Origin: Bradyrhizobium sp. AUGA SZCCT0176
GTDB lineage: Bacteria > Pseudomonadota > Alphaproteobacteria > Rhizobiales > Xanthobacteraceae
Length of the DNA stretch: 64,000 bases
Reading direction: 5' to 3'
Assembly (NCBI RefSeq): GCF_018130145.1
Contig: NZ_JAFCMB010000008.1
Coordinates: 124,001-188,000 of the forward strand
A program made the translations under genes and the position numbers. Shown here piece by piece: positions 25,846-34,707 of the stretch (its first letter is position 1; every line of letters starts with the position of its first letter). A model generated the notes under the pieces. That model had not been told where the DNA came from and did not search any database. It saw only the letters and a list, made by a program, of their open reading frames with translations.

Positions 25846-27348
25846 TCAGTACTTCGCAACGACCGCACCGCCACCCCAGTTGAAGCGGTAGACCAGCTGG
25901 CTGCGAACGGTGTGGGTGTATTTCTCGGAATCGATCGAGACGCCAGTCGGCAGGCCCGTTGCAGTGATCCGAATGGGATTGGTCGCCACATCGAACTCCG
26001 AGAAGCGATACTCGTTTTTCCAGAACAGGCCAGGCAGGAAGTTCAGCGCATATTCGTCGCCGGCGCCGATGAACCAGCCCTTGTAGGTGCGCTTGTCCGT
26101 AAAGAGGCCGGCCGGAACACCGAAGGGGGCAGAGATGCCGGTAAAATCAGTGCGGTCGAAGGTCGCTTCGGTATAGCCGACCGAGACATAAGTCAGAAGG
26201 TTGGGCAGCGCCAACCAACCGAGACGGCCGCCAGCCGACCAGGCCGAACTCATCTTCTCGTCGCCAACGCCGTTAACACGCTGCGGATTGAGATTTCCCT
26301 TGAGGCTGCTGAAATCGTAATCGCCGAAGGCGCCAACGACAAAGCGCGCGCCTGCAGCGGCCAGCTGGTAGTCGCAGCCGCCTTGCACCGTTCCAAGATA
26401 GCCACGGCCCCCCGTGGTCGCCGACTCGCTGAACCGGGTCCGGGGCGGACCGTCATCGTAAGTGGTGTTTTCCTGGTTCCAAAGGCCATAGCCGCCGCCG
26501 CCGCCGACATAGCACCCGGTCCAGTTCACCACGGGCGCGGCAGGAGCCTTGACGTAAGCCTTGGCCGGGGCCGATCCGCCCGAGTTGAAGCGGTAGACCA
26601 GCTCACTACGAACGGTATGGACGAACTTTTTGGAATCCTCCGAGATGGCTGATGGCAAGCCCGTTGCGGTGAACCGAATGGGATTGGACTCCGCGTCGAA
26701 TTCCGAGAAGCGATATTCGTTTTTCCAGAACAGGCCGGGCAGGATATCCAGCGCGTATTCGTTGCCGGTGCCGATGAACCAGCCTTTGTAAGTGCGCTTA
26801 TCCTGGAAAAAGCCCGCCGAAACACCAAAGGGCGGGAAGTTGGAGTTAAAGTTGGTGCGGTCGAAGGTCGCCTCGGTGTAGCCGGCCGAGAAATAGGTCA
26901 GGAAGCTGGGGGTAGCCAGCCAGCCGAGACGGCCGCCGACCGCCCAGGCCGAACTCATCTTTTCATCACCAACCATGGAGAAACCGGAGGGAGCGAGCGT
27001 TCCCTTGAGGCTAGCGAAGTCGTAGTCGCCGAAGGCGCCGACGACAAAGTTTCCACCCGCCGCCGCAAACTGATAGTCGCAACCGACCTGCACCGTTCCG
27101 AAATAACCGCGACCGCCCGTCGTTACGGTATCGCCAACCGGAATGGGGGGCGGACCGAAGCCCGAGGTCGAGTTTTCCTGGTTCCACATGCCGTAGCCGC
27201 CGCCACCGCCGACATAGCAGCCGGTCCAGCTTGTCACCGTCACCGCCATTGCTGGCGCCTTGGAATAGGTGCGGGCGGGAAGATCCGCCGCGAAAGCCGG
27301 GGCGGCAAATGCCGCAACCGTGGACAGGGCGAGCGCCAATTTCTTCAC
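25846..27348 (-). CDS. Double-barrel outer membrane protein (two fused Omp25-like domains)
   Basis: A 500-residue protein, about twice the family length. After the signal MKKLALALSTVAAFAAPAFA come two homologous barrels. Repeat 1 (about residues 40-255) starts SWTGCYVGGGGGYGMWNQEN and ends RSELVYRFNSGG; a linker APAKAYVKAPAAPVV then leads to repeat 2 (about 275-500), NWTGCYVGGGGGYGLWNQEN to RSQLVYRFNWGGGAVVAKY. The linker resembles the YAKAPAPV linker after the signal peptide of sister proteins, so two tandem genes probably fused by deletion between them. Two 8-strand barrels in one chain or one larger barrel are both possible. Confidence 0.9.
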   Translation of the reverse strand: MKKLALALSTVAAFAAPAFAADLPARTYSKAPAMAVTVTSWTGCYVGGGGGYGMWNQENSTSGFGPPPIPVGDTVTTGGRGYFGTVQVGCDYQFAAAGGNFVVGAFGDYDFASLKGTLAPSGFSMVGDEKMSSAWAVGGRLGWLATPSFLTYFSAGYTEATFDRTNFNSNFPPFGVSAGFFQDKRTYKGWFIGTGNEYALDILPGLFWKNEYRFSEFDAESNPIRFTATGLPSAISEDSKKFVHTVRSELVYRFNSGGSAPAKAYVKAPAAPVVNWTGCYVGGGGGYGLWNQENTTYDDGPPRTRFSESATTGGRGYLGTVQGGCDYQLAAAGARFVVGAFGDYDFSSLKGNLNPQRVNGVGDEKMSSAWSAGGRLGWLALPNLLTYVSVGYTEATFDRTDFTGISAPFGVPAGLFTDKRTYKGWFIGAGDEYALNFLPGLFWKNEYRFSEFDVATNPIRITATGLPTGVSIDSEKYTHTVRSQLVYRFNWGGGAVVAKY

Positions 27349-27552
27349 TTTGAATAATCCCCTCTATCAGAGTTGGGCAGAGTACATCGACAACCGAAAT
27401 CCTGACGTGTCCTGGTTGGCACCGGGCTTGTCGCTGTGGGCACTGCGAGGGCTACAGCGTCGCGAACCAGGCGGATTGTCACTTACTGTGGCGGGGCCGC
27501 TACAGACTCACCGCGTGATGTCGTAGCCGCGGCCAGCTTGTTCAGTATTCCG
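27340..27552. repeat. 213-bp direct repeat, copy 1 (leader of the double-barrel gene)
   Basis: Matches 28350-28562 with about five differences. It spans the first codons and the 5' leader of the barrel gene and ends TTCAGTATTCCG, which in copy 2 is the last coding part of the FAD monooxygenase gene. Confidence 0.92.
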
Positions 27553-27572
27553 TTTTAAGCAGGCAGCTACTC

Positions 27573-28358
27573 TCAGTACCTGGCGACGACCGGTCCGGTC
27601 GACCACGGATTGAACTTGAAGCTCACCCGCCCCATCACCGAATCGACCTTCGCCGAGACATTACGGAGGTCCACCACGGTGCAGCCGACTACAGCCCGGT
27701 TACAATTGTGCTGCTCGCTGTCGAACTCGTAGTGCTTGTAGTCGATGCCGAGAACGAGGTTGTCCAGAACCGCGTATTCGCCGCCGACGCCGGCATACCA
27801 GCCGCCATGAGCGGCGCTGGCCGCCGCGATCGTAAGGTTGGCCGCGGGGAGGTAGACTTGGGTATCGATGTCAGCCCGGGCGTAGCCGCCCTGGCCGTAC
27901 ACCATAAAGCGATTCCAGGCATAGCCGAGCCGGCCGCCGATGTAGCCGATGTCATTGATGCGGCTTTGGCACGACGCCCCACCGCCGTAAATGCAGCCTG
28001 GGCCGAGGACACCAGTGCCACGGGTGTTGTTGAAGCCATTGTCCAGGCCGTTCCAGCCGCCTTCGATACCGAGAACAACGTTGCCCCACTGCTTCTGGAT
28101 TCCGGCAAAGCCGCCGTAAATCAACCGACTCTGGCTATCCGTCCTCCAGAAAGCGCCGGGAACAGCATTGTAGAGAACGCCATCGGTGGTGTCCCATGCG
28201 CCGCCGACAGCGCCGCCGATATAGATACCGGACCAGTCATAGGTGATAACCGGAGGTGCAACGGGTGCCTTGGTGTACGGGCGGGCCGCCATGTCGGCGG
28301 CGAACGCGCTCACCACGCTGGCGGCAAGGATCGCAGCTGCGAGTACCAGTTTCTTCAC
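27573..28358 (-). CDS. Outer membrane beta-barrel protein, third type
   Basis: A 261-residue protein with signal MKKLVLAAAILAASVVSAFA, linker RPYTKAPVAPPV and barrel YDWSGIYIGGAVGGAWDT to RVSFKFNPWSTGPVVARY. Two Cys pairs (CIYGGGASC, CNRAVVGC) could form disulfides in loops. IGYIGGRLGYAWNRFMVYGQ GGYA is the typical RopB/Omp25 core. It is more diverged from the others than they are from each other, although its 5' leader is nearly identical to that of the double-barrel gene. Confidence 0.9.
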   Translation of the reverse strand: MKKLVLAAAILAASVVSAFAADMAARPYTKAPVAPPVITYDWSGIYIGGAVGGAWDTTDGVLYNAVPGAFWRTDSQSRLIYGGFAGIQKQWGNVVLGIEGGWNGLDNGFNNTRGTGVLGPGCIYGGGASCQSRINDIGYIGGRLGYAWNRFMVYGQGGYARADIDTQVYLPAANLTIAAASAAHGGWYAGVGGEYAVLDNLVLGIDYKHYEFDSEQHNCNRAVVGCTVVDLRNVSAKVDSVMGRVSFKFNPWSTGPVVARY

Positions 28359-28562
28359 TTTGAATAATCCCCTCTATCAGAATTGGGGAGCGTACATCGA
28401 CAACCGAAATCCTGACGTGTCCTGGTTGGCACCGGGCTTGTCGCTGTGGGCACTGCGAGGGCTACAACGTCGCGAACCAGGCGGATTGTCACTTACTGTG
28501 GCGGGGCCGCTACAGACTCACCGCGTGATGTCGTAGCCGCAGCCAGCTTGTTCAGTATTCCG
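28350..28562. repeat. 213-bp direct repeat, copy 2
   Basis: Second copy, offset 1010 bp. Here the far end (28552-28562) is the real 3' end of the FAD monooxygenase gene, so this copy is the ancestral location and copy 1 the product of duplicating leader plus barrel gene. Confidence 0.92.
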
Positions 28563-29811
28563 CAGATGCCGGCGACTGCACATGCTCGGGCCGGACGCCG
28601 AGCCCGATGAAGCGCGCCGTGATACCCTGCAGCCACGGCACCGCCGTGATCAGGCGCATCACCAGTGGCGCTTTCAGCGGCTGATTGCCGGGCTTCAGCG
28701 CGGCGCTGACGATGTTGTCTTGCGCCACGACCTGCATCCGCTGCGTCATCCGCACCGGGAATTCGCGGCGCTGGCGCACCGCATCCAGTTCGTTCTCCGG
28801 CGGGCAGCCGTTCACGAGCTTGGCCGCGAGAAGATTGGCGGTCGCGACCGCGTCCTGAACTGCAAGATTGACGCCGACACCACCCATCGGCGACATCGCA
28901 TGCGCGGCATCGCCGATGCACAGCAAGCCCGGCCGCGTCCAGCGCGGCAGACGGTTGATCGCAACCGTGAGCAGCTTGACATCATCCCAGCTTTTGACGT
29001 CGGCAAGGCCGGATTTGAGGATCGGCGCGACCCGCGCGACGTCGTCCAGAAACGCCGGCAGGCCCCTCGCCCTGACGGCGTCGTACTCACCCTTGGCGAT
29101 GATATAGGCGCATTGCCAGTAATCGCCGCGATCGAACATCACCATCATCCTGCCGGGCTCGACGCGCGCAAACAGGCTTTCGGTTTCATTCGCGCGTTTT
29201 CCCGCGCGGAACCACAGCACGTCCATCGGCGCGCCGATTTCCTCGACCGCAAGGCCCGCGCGCTCGCGCACCAGCGAATGGCGGCCATCGCAGGCGACGG
29301 TGAGATCCGCCTCGATGTCGATCATGCCCTCTGGCGTGTTTGCGCGCACGCCCGCGACGCGGCCGCCGTCCTCAATTAGATCGGTCGCTTCGGTGCTCAT
29401 CATCACCTTGAGCGAGGCAAACCGCTTGCCGCTTTCGCGCAGGAAATTGAGAAAATCCCATTGCGGCATGAAGGCGATGAAGGGGTATTTCACCTTGAGC
29501 CGGCTGAGATCGGCGATCCGCACCGATGCGCCGCCGAACAGCCCCTCCATCTTCTGCAACCGCTGATGCGGCAGCTTCAGAAATCCGTCGATCAATCCGA
29601 GTTCGTCCATCACCTGCAGGGTCGAGGGATGCACGGTGTCGCCGCGAAAATCGCGAAAGAAGTCGGCGTGCTTTTCCAGCACCACGACATCGATCCCGGC
29701 GCGGCCCAGGAGATATCCGAGCATCATACCGGCGGGCCCGCCGCCAACGATGCAGCAGCGAACCTTCATCGTGCGCCCCGGGGGCTGCCGCGAAAAACTG
29801 CCTGCGTCCAT
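28552..29811 (-). CDS. FAD-dependent aromatic monooxygenase (PHBH fold)
   Basis: A 419-residue flavoprotein hydroxylase. CCIVGGGPAGMMLGYLLGRA is the Rossmann GxGxxG, ACDGRHSLVRERAG carries the DG motif for FAD and NAD(P)H, and CIGDAAHAMSPMGGVGVNLA is the GD motif. Members hydroxylate phenols or ubiquinone precursors with NAD(P)H and oxygen. The start at 29811 has GGAGG six bases upstream, adding 14 residues before MKVRCCIVGG; that internal ATG lacks a ribosome site. Its stop lies in the repeat shared with the barrel gene leader. Confidence 0.9.
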   Translation of the reverse strand: MDAGSFSRQPPGRTMKVRCCIVGGGPAGMMLGYLLGRAGIDVVVLEKHADFFRDFRGDTVHPSTLQVMDELGLIDGFLKLPHQRLQKMEGLFGGASVRIADLSRLKVKYPFIAFMPQWDFLNFLRESGKRFASLKVMMSTEATDLIEDGGRVAGVRANTPEGMIDIEADLTVACDGRHSLVRERAGLAVEEIGAPMDVLWFRAGKRANETESLFARVEPGRMMVMFDRGDYWQCAYIIAKGEYDAVRARGLPAFLDDVARVAPILKSGLADVKSWDDVKLLTVAINRLPRWTRPGLLCIGDAAHAMSPMGGVGVNLAVQDAVATANLLAAKLVNGCPPENELDAVRQRREFPVRMTQRMQVVAQDNIVSAALKPGNQPLKAPLVMRLITAVPWLQGITARFIGLGVRPEHVQSPASAEY

Positions 29812-29860
29812 GATCGACCTCCGAGCGGACTGTAGCTCAATCGGACGACGCTGGCTGGAT

Positions 29861-29966
29861 TAGAGCCTTTTCCGTTCCGATGGAATCGGAACGGGGCTCT
29901 AGATTCTTGATTTGACGCGTTTTCTCGACGCGAACCGGTATCCACTTCGCTCGAAAACGCTTTAGC
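29861..29966. repeat. Composite dispersed repeat, copy B (inverted relative to copy A)
   Basis: Read on the minus strand it gives AAAGCGTTTTCGAGCGAAGT, GGATACCGGTTCGCGTCGAG and AAAACGCGTCA, differing from copy A at few positions. It is joined to a hairpin: CCGTTCCGAT with ATCGGAACGG, flanked by TAGAGCC/GGCTCTA. It touches the last codons and 3' side of the exported caspase gene. Confidence 0.8.
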
Positions 29967-31491
29967 GCCGGAAGCTCTTGATCTCGGACACGCTGCCGTC
30001 GCGGTAGACCAGCTCGACCGAAACCGACTTGGTCGCCGGCGCAAGCTTGAGGTAGGGCTGCGCCTCGCGCGGGATGACGCTGGGATCTTTGGGATCGCAC
30101 GGCGGCATTTTCAGGACCTGGTCGGGCACGGCGCTGTCGATGCCAACGCGCACCTCGCGGATCGCGCAGCGGTACGACATCAGATGGGTGTAATAGACCA
30201 GGAGCCCGTTGAATTCACGAAACGACAGCCAGCTGGTCGCGGTCATGTCGAGTACCTTGCGCTGGTCGCGGATCAGCGCCGCCTCGGGATCGAAGCGGAT
30301 CGGAAACGGCCCCTGCACTTCGCCATTGGTATCGACATAGCGCACCTGGATCGTGGCGGCCGGCGCGTCGGCCGGAAGCTCGATCGACGGGTTCGGCATC
30401 CGCTTGCGGGTCCGCGGATCGAGCGTGTCGATGAAGCCGGTCTCGCGGAAATCGCCGGCCTCGCCCATCCGCCAGGAAATCCCGAGCGTCGGATCGGCGA
30501 TCGAGAACACCACGGTCCAGCCGCTATTATGGCGCGAGAACATCGCGATCGGCGCGTTGACGGAATCGTTCGACGGCGCCAGCCGGTGCACCGGCGGCAA
30601 CGCTGCAACCTTCTGCAATGGCTCCGCAGGCTTGGCGACGGCGACCTCGGGCGCGGCCTTCGCCGTGCCGCTCAGGAATACGTCATCGACCATCTGGTCG
30701 AAATAGACCGGGATCTGCTTGTGGCGCACGGTCTCCGCCAGCTCGCTGACCAGCCGCCGCGTGCGTTGCGCGACCTGCACGAGGTTGACGCCGGGCTGCG
30801 TCAGTTCCTTGGTAAAGGTCCGGGTGAACACGGAATTGGGATTGGCATCGTCGTTCGACAGGCGGTCCAGCGCGGTCTGCCGCGGTCCCGCTGAAAATAT
30901 CGAGAACACGCCTTCCGGCAATTGCGTCATCGGCGCGAGGCCGCCGCCACCGGCGACGGCGCGGGTGCCGGAGCGCTCGAACGGATTGTTGCGGCAGGCG
31001 TCGAACACCAGAATGGCGGTTCGCGCGCCCTTGTTCTGCAAACGCTCGATGATGCGGTCCGCGAGGATGGAAGCGTCGCGCACCAGTTCCTCCTGGCCTT
31101 CGGTTGCCGCCGGCACGTCGGTCGGCAGCAGGAAGTTCTGGCCGGCGATTTCAAAGCCGTGGCCCGCATAGAAGAAGAACGCGGTGTCGCCCTTGCCGAC
31201 CGCCTTGTCGAACGCGAGCAGGCTCTGGCTGAAAGCCTGGCGCGTCTGGTTCTCGGCGACCATGACGGTGAAACCGAGTTGCTTCAGCGTATCGCCCATG
31301 GTGCGGGCGTCGTTGACGGCCTTCTGCAGCTTCGGCACGTTCCGGTAGTCGTTATTGCCGATCACCAGCGCGACGCGTTTTTCGGCATAAGCGGGGGCAG
31401 CGAACGCCAGCAACGAGGCGACAATGCCGAATGCCAGTCCGGAAAGCCGCCCGGCTTTGGACCGCGCCTTGGGCCGTAACCAGCTCGTCAT
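29962..31491 (-). CDS. Exported caspase-like (peptidase C14) protein
   Basis: A 509-residue protein with an N-terminal signal (about 36 residues, ending APAYA-EKR). The caspase-like domain has RVALVIGNNDYRNVP, catalytic His111 in FFFYAGHGFEI and Cys166 in LVFDACRNNPFERS, close to the common rhizobial caspase-family pattern. Residues about 320-509 form a separate C-terminal region of unknown fold (WTVVFSIADPTLGISWRMGE). Periplasmic location is predicted, so its role must differ from the cytoplasmic caspase near 13 kb. It lies downstream of, and co-directional with, the winged-helix/TPR regulator. Confidence 0.92.
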   Translation of the reverse strand: MTSWLRPKARSKAGRLSGLAFGIVASLLAFAAPAYAEKRVALVIGNNDYRNVPKLQKAVNDARTMGDTLKQLGFTVMVAENQTRQAFSQSLLAFDKAVGKGDTAFFFYAGHGFEIAGQNFLLPTDVPAATEGQEELVRDASILADRIIERLQNKGARTAILVFDACRNNPFERSGTRAVAGGGGLAPMTQLPEGVFSIFSAGPRQTALDRLSNDDANPNSVFTRTFTKELTQPGVNLVQVAQRTRRLVSELAETVRHKQIPVYFDQMVDDVFLSGTAKAAPEVAVAKPAEPLQKVAALPPVHRLAPSNDSVNAPIAMFSRHNSGWTVVFSIADPTLGISWRMGEAGDFRETGFIDTLDPRTRKRMPNPSIELPADAPAATIQVRYVDTNGEVQGPFPIRFDPEAALIRDQRKVLDMTATSWLSFREFNGLLVYYTHLMSYRCAIREVRVGIDSAVPDQVLKMPPCDPKDPSVIPREAQPYLKLAPATKSVSVELVYRDGSVSEIKSFRR

Positions 31492-31623
31492 AATCAGTTC
31501 CCCGCAATGATGCGCGGCCGCGCGGGACCGCTTTTGTCGTAGTCGATAAAGCCACGCCGGCGGTTCAATGCTGCAGGCAGGACCAGAGCCCCATTTCCGC
31601 CACGTAAGTCAGATGCGAGACCG

Positions 31624-33507
31624 CTATTTCGCCGCCATACCAAGCGCCAGGAGAGTATCCTCCACACGCTTGGCAGCTTCGTTATACACGGGGCTGGCAT
31701 TCCTGGGATCAAGCCTGATGTTGGCGACCGTGGAGCCGGGCCGCAGTTCCATGGTCTTGGCCAAGGCTGCCTTGGCCTCGTCCGTGCGGCCCGTGCGCTG
31801 GTAGGCAATTGCCAGCACCGCATGCGATCGTCCGGTGGCCGGCGTGATCGCAATCGATTTCGTGAGATAGGGGATCGCCTCTTCGTCGCGCTCCATCACC
31901 ACCAAGGTCAGCCCTGCTCCCAGCAGCCAGGTCCAGCGCGCCGTTCGCGGCGTATCGAATTGTTCGGCTAGTTTGAACGTCGCCAGCGCGTCCTCGAACC
32001 GCCCGAGCCGAAGCTGCCCGAGGCCCAGGTTGTAGATCGCGAGCCCGTCCCAGGGATCGAAGGTCAACACCCTGCCGCAGGCCACCAGGCTTTCGATGAA
32101 CTGGTTTGTCGTGTTGAGGAGGCGGCAATACGCCTCCAGCACGGGGATGTAGGTCTGCTTCGCCCGCAGCGCCTGCTCGAGCATCGACTGCGCGGCGCGT
32201 TGAGTCTCGGCAACATCGGCCTTGTTGTACCAGGTCATCTGGATGCCGCGCAGCAAGTGCGCGGCCAACGCGGCGGCAAGATCGACATTGCCGGGATCGG
32301 CCGCGATGGCTTTCTCCAGCATGGTTTGCGCAGCCTTGAAACGCTCCGGCGTTGTCTGGTTGATCGAGGCCATCGCCTGCTCGATAACGACCTTGGCGGC
32401 GCCGCCAGCCAGTTCGTCGTCGGTCGCGGCCGGGCCGGCATTGATCATCGCATTGATGCGAAGCGCCAGCGGATGGCCGACGCCCGCGGCGAGCCGGATC
32501 TGCTGAAGCGTCATGTCCGACTTCTCGATGCCGACCGAAACCGAGTTGCTCCAGCGTACCTCGCCAGTGGCGCCATTGCTCATGCGCGCCTGGATGGTCC
32601 AGGCCCCGCCTTCCAACCGTAACTCGCCGCTCACCACGAAGTCGGCCTCCGGCTGCGCGGCGACGGGCTGGGGCACCGCCGAAGCCGTTTGAGATCGCGG
32701 CGCCAGCACGCGCAACTTGTCGATCCTCGCCAAGCCGTCGGTGAGCCGGTCGGTCACGTCCCCCGCCATCTCGGCAACCAACTGGCTATCACCGACGCCG
32801 ACGATCGGCATCATGGCGATGGTCGGAGACTTTCGTGGGAACATGGAATCGGGCGTGAGCACCGGTGCTGCGGCGGCAAGGCTGACGGCCGCGCTGAGGC
32901 GGTCAGCCACGCTCGCCGCCAACTCGGCAAGTTTCTGGCCCTCACCCACCCCAACGAGCTGCTCTGCGGCAACGGTGGGGGGTTTTCGCGCGAAGATGAA
33001 ATCGGGCACGAAGATCGGCGCGCCGACGGCTAGGCCGATGACAGCACCGAGCCCGGCCGCCGTCGCAAGCGCGGCGCGCAAGCCGAAGCGGAGCCGTTTC
33101 CGGACGGGCTCTGCCGCGAGCTTGGGTGACGCCGCGGCGACAGGATCGGCGTCGGCCGTCGCGACCGGAGGCGGTGCTTGATCAGCCGCGCCAAGGCCGC
33201 CCGGCCCGACCGTCACTTGCCCGTCGAACAGGTAACCGCGGCCGGAAACCAGCTTGATCAATTGGCGCTGGTCGTCGCCAAGCGCGGCGCGGATTTCGCG
33301 GACGCATTGGAAAAGGCTGTCGTCGCCCACATGGACGTTCGGCCAAATCGCGTCAATCAGGTCCTGCTTGCTGAGAACGCGCCCGGCGTTGGTCACAAAC
33401 AGCTGCAGCATGTCGAAGGATTTCGGGCGCAGCCGGATCGCTTCGCCACCGGGCCCGCGGAGCCTGGCGCGTTCCGGGTCAAGTTCAAATCCGGCGAAAC
33501 AGAGCAA
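31624..33507 (-). CDS. Membrane-bound winged-helix regulator with TPR sensor region (ToxR/CadC-like)
   Basis: A 627-residue protein. Residues 1-98 are an OmpR-type winged helix (RLRPKSFDMLQLFVTNAGRV, VREIRAALGD, GRGYLF). A transmembrane helix follows at about 141-163, then a tandem pair of about 50 residues (163-212 and 214-263), the second being the usual IAMMPIVGVGD region of adenylate-cyclase/FlgO-like sensors, and TPR repeats from about 380 to 610 (LTFDPWDGLAIYNLGLGQLR, ATFKLAEQFD). The start is a TTG at 33507, as an in-frame stop lies 24 bases upstream and no ATG precedes the helix-turn-helix. It may control the exported caspase gene downstream (inference). Confidence 0.87.
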   Translation of the reverse strand: MLCFAGFELDPERARLRGPGGEAIRLRPKSFDMLQLFVTNAGRVLSKQDLIDAIWPNVHVGDDSLFQCVREIRAALGDDQRQLIKLVSGRGYLFDGQVTVGPGGLGAADQAPPPVATADADPVAAASPKLAAEPVRKRLRFGLRAALATAAGLGAVIGLAVGAPIFVPDFIFARKPPTVAAEQLVGVGEGQKLAELAASVADRLSAAVSLAAAAPVLTPDSMFPRKSPTIAMMPIVGVGDSQLVAEMAGDVTDRLTDGLARIDKLRVLAPRSQTASAVPQPVAAQPEADFVVSGELRLEGGAWTIQARMSNGATGEVRWSNSVSVGIEKSDMTLQQIRLAAGVGHPLALRINAMINAGPAATDDELAGGAAKVVIEQAMASINQTTPERFKAAQTMLEKAIAADPGNVDLAAALAAHLLRGIQMTWYNKADVAETQRAAQSMLEQALRAKQTYIPVLEAYCRLLNTTNQFIESLVACGRVLTFDPWDGLAIYNLGLGQLRLGRFEDALATFKLAEQFDTPRTARWTWLLGAGLTLVVMERDEEAIPYLTKSIAITPATGRSHAVLAIAYQRTGRTDEAKAALAKTMELRPGSTVANIRLDPRNASPVYNEAAKRVEDTLLALGMAAK

Positions 33508-33666
33508 CTTATGTCCGCAATCTTCTCAGGGCTGGTCTGCGCACAGCGAATATCAGAGAAATTTCAGAAAGTCACCGCCGTCCCATCAGGACCGGGTTCC
33601 TCCGCCGTGGCATGATTCCCGAGTGATTTGTCGCACCGCGGCATATCTTGGGGAGGAGTCCTGGGG

Positions 33667-34707
33667 GTGGCTATTTCGGCTTTAAGAGGAGCGGCATGTC
33701 TGGCGCCGGTCGCCTATGCCCCTCCTGGAGATCAGGGTACCTCTGCCTTTAGATGGTCCACCGATCAGGTCGATCCGAAGGACCGGTTCGACTATTGGCG
33801 CGAGGTGCGCTCCAAGGGGCTTTTTGGGGCGACCGCCGAACTCGACCGGGAGCACCGCCCAAAGTTCTCCGGAGAATTCTCGCTTCGAAAGATCGGCTCC
33901 GCGGGACTGGTCGGACTGCGCGCCTCAAGCTACCACGTCGAGCGCAGTGCGACCGATATCGCCAACGCACCCAGCGACAGCCTTTGCATCTGCCAGCAGC
34001 TTGGCGGCGGCGGCTGGTTCAGGGTCCGCAATGTCGATGACTTCCAAGTCGCCGGCGGAACGTTTGCGACGAGCTATTCGGATCTGCCCTACCACACGGT
34101 CCCGATCGCCGCTGAAGGCTTCGATCTTCGCATTCTGAAGGTACCGGTGGCCGACATTCTGCTGCCGCTACCCGGCCTGCACGACCTCGTCCCAAAACCG
34201 TTTACCGACCGCGCCACCCTCACCCCGCTGCTGGAATCCTGTTTCACCGACCTGACCGAAGCGGATAACGACAGCGATCCGGCGACAACGAAGGCGCTGG
34301 TGCAGGCGCTCACGCACCTCACATTGATCGAGCGCGGCGTTGTCCGGCCGACCAGTCGGGTTGCGCAGTACGCGGTTCGGGCCGGCCGCCTGTCCCTGGC
34401 GCGGCGATTGATGGCCCGCCACATTGCCGAGCCGCAACTGTCGCCAGCGTTCGTCGCAAGTCAGCTCGCGATCTCGGTTCGTCATCTGCACGTGCTGTTC
34501 GAAGAATCCAGCATGAGCTTCTCGCAAACCGTCACCGCGCTGCGCATCGAGCGAAGCCGCCGCCTGTTGCGCGAGGCGCCGGCCATGACCATTGCCGAGA
34601 TCGTCTTCGCCAGCGGCTTCGACAGCCTCGCAACATTTTATCGCGTGTTTCGCGCGGTTCAGGGCATCACGCCCGGCGATTTCAGGGAAGCGGCGACAAG
34701 GAAATAG
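33667..34707 (+). CDS. AraC-family transcriptional regulator
   Basis: About 346 residues. The N-terminal part (STDQVDPKDRFDYWREV onwards) is the AraC-binding-like domain 2 seen with FeaR/OruR-like regulators; the C-terminal 100 residues hold two helix-turn-helix motifs (VASQLAISVRHLHVLFEESS and EIVFASGFDSLATFYRVFRA). The GTG at 33667 has GGAGGAG seven bases upstream; an earlier TTG at 33628 is unlikely. A strong AGAGGAG with ATG at 33696 opens a different frame of 18 codons inside this start region. It is divergent from the winged-helix/TPR gene. Confidence 0.85.
   Translation: MAISALRGAACLAPVAYAPPGDQGTSAFRWSTDQVDPKDRFDYWREVRSKGLFGATAELDREHRPKFSGEFSLRKIGSAGLVGLRASSYHVERSATDIANAPSDSLCICQQLGGGGWFRVRNVDDFQVAGGTFATSYSDLPYHTVPIAAEGFDLRILKVPVADILLPLPGLHDLVPKPFTDRATLTPLLESCFTDLTEADNDSDPATTKALVQALTHLTLIERGVVRPTSRVAQYAVRAGRLSLARRLMARHIAEPQLSPAFVASQLAISVRHLHVLFEESSMSFSQTVTALRIERSRRLLREAPAMTIAEIVFASGFDSLATFYRVFRAVQGITPGDFREAATRK

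Noticed and set aside
27269..27526. Short plus-strand ORFs ending in the same sequence (also at 28243-28536)
   Set aside because: Their shared C-terminal part (WLAPGLSLWALRGLQRRE) comes from the duplicated 213-bp leader and so is not independent evidence of coding; it is explained by the repeat.
29826..29865. tRNA-like start (TGTAGCTCAATCGGACGA)
   Set aside because: No T-arm (GGTTCRANYCC) or acceptor-stem partner follows within 90 bases.
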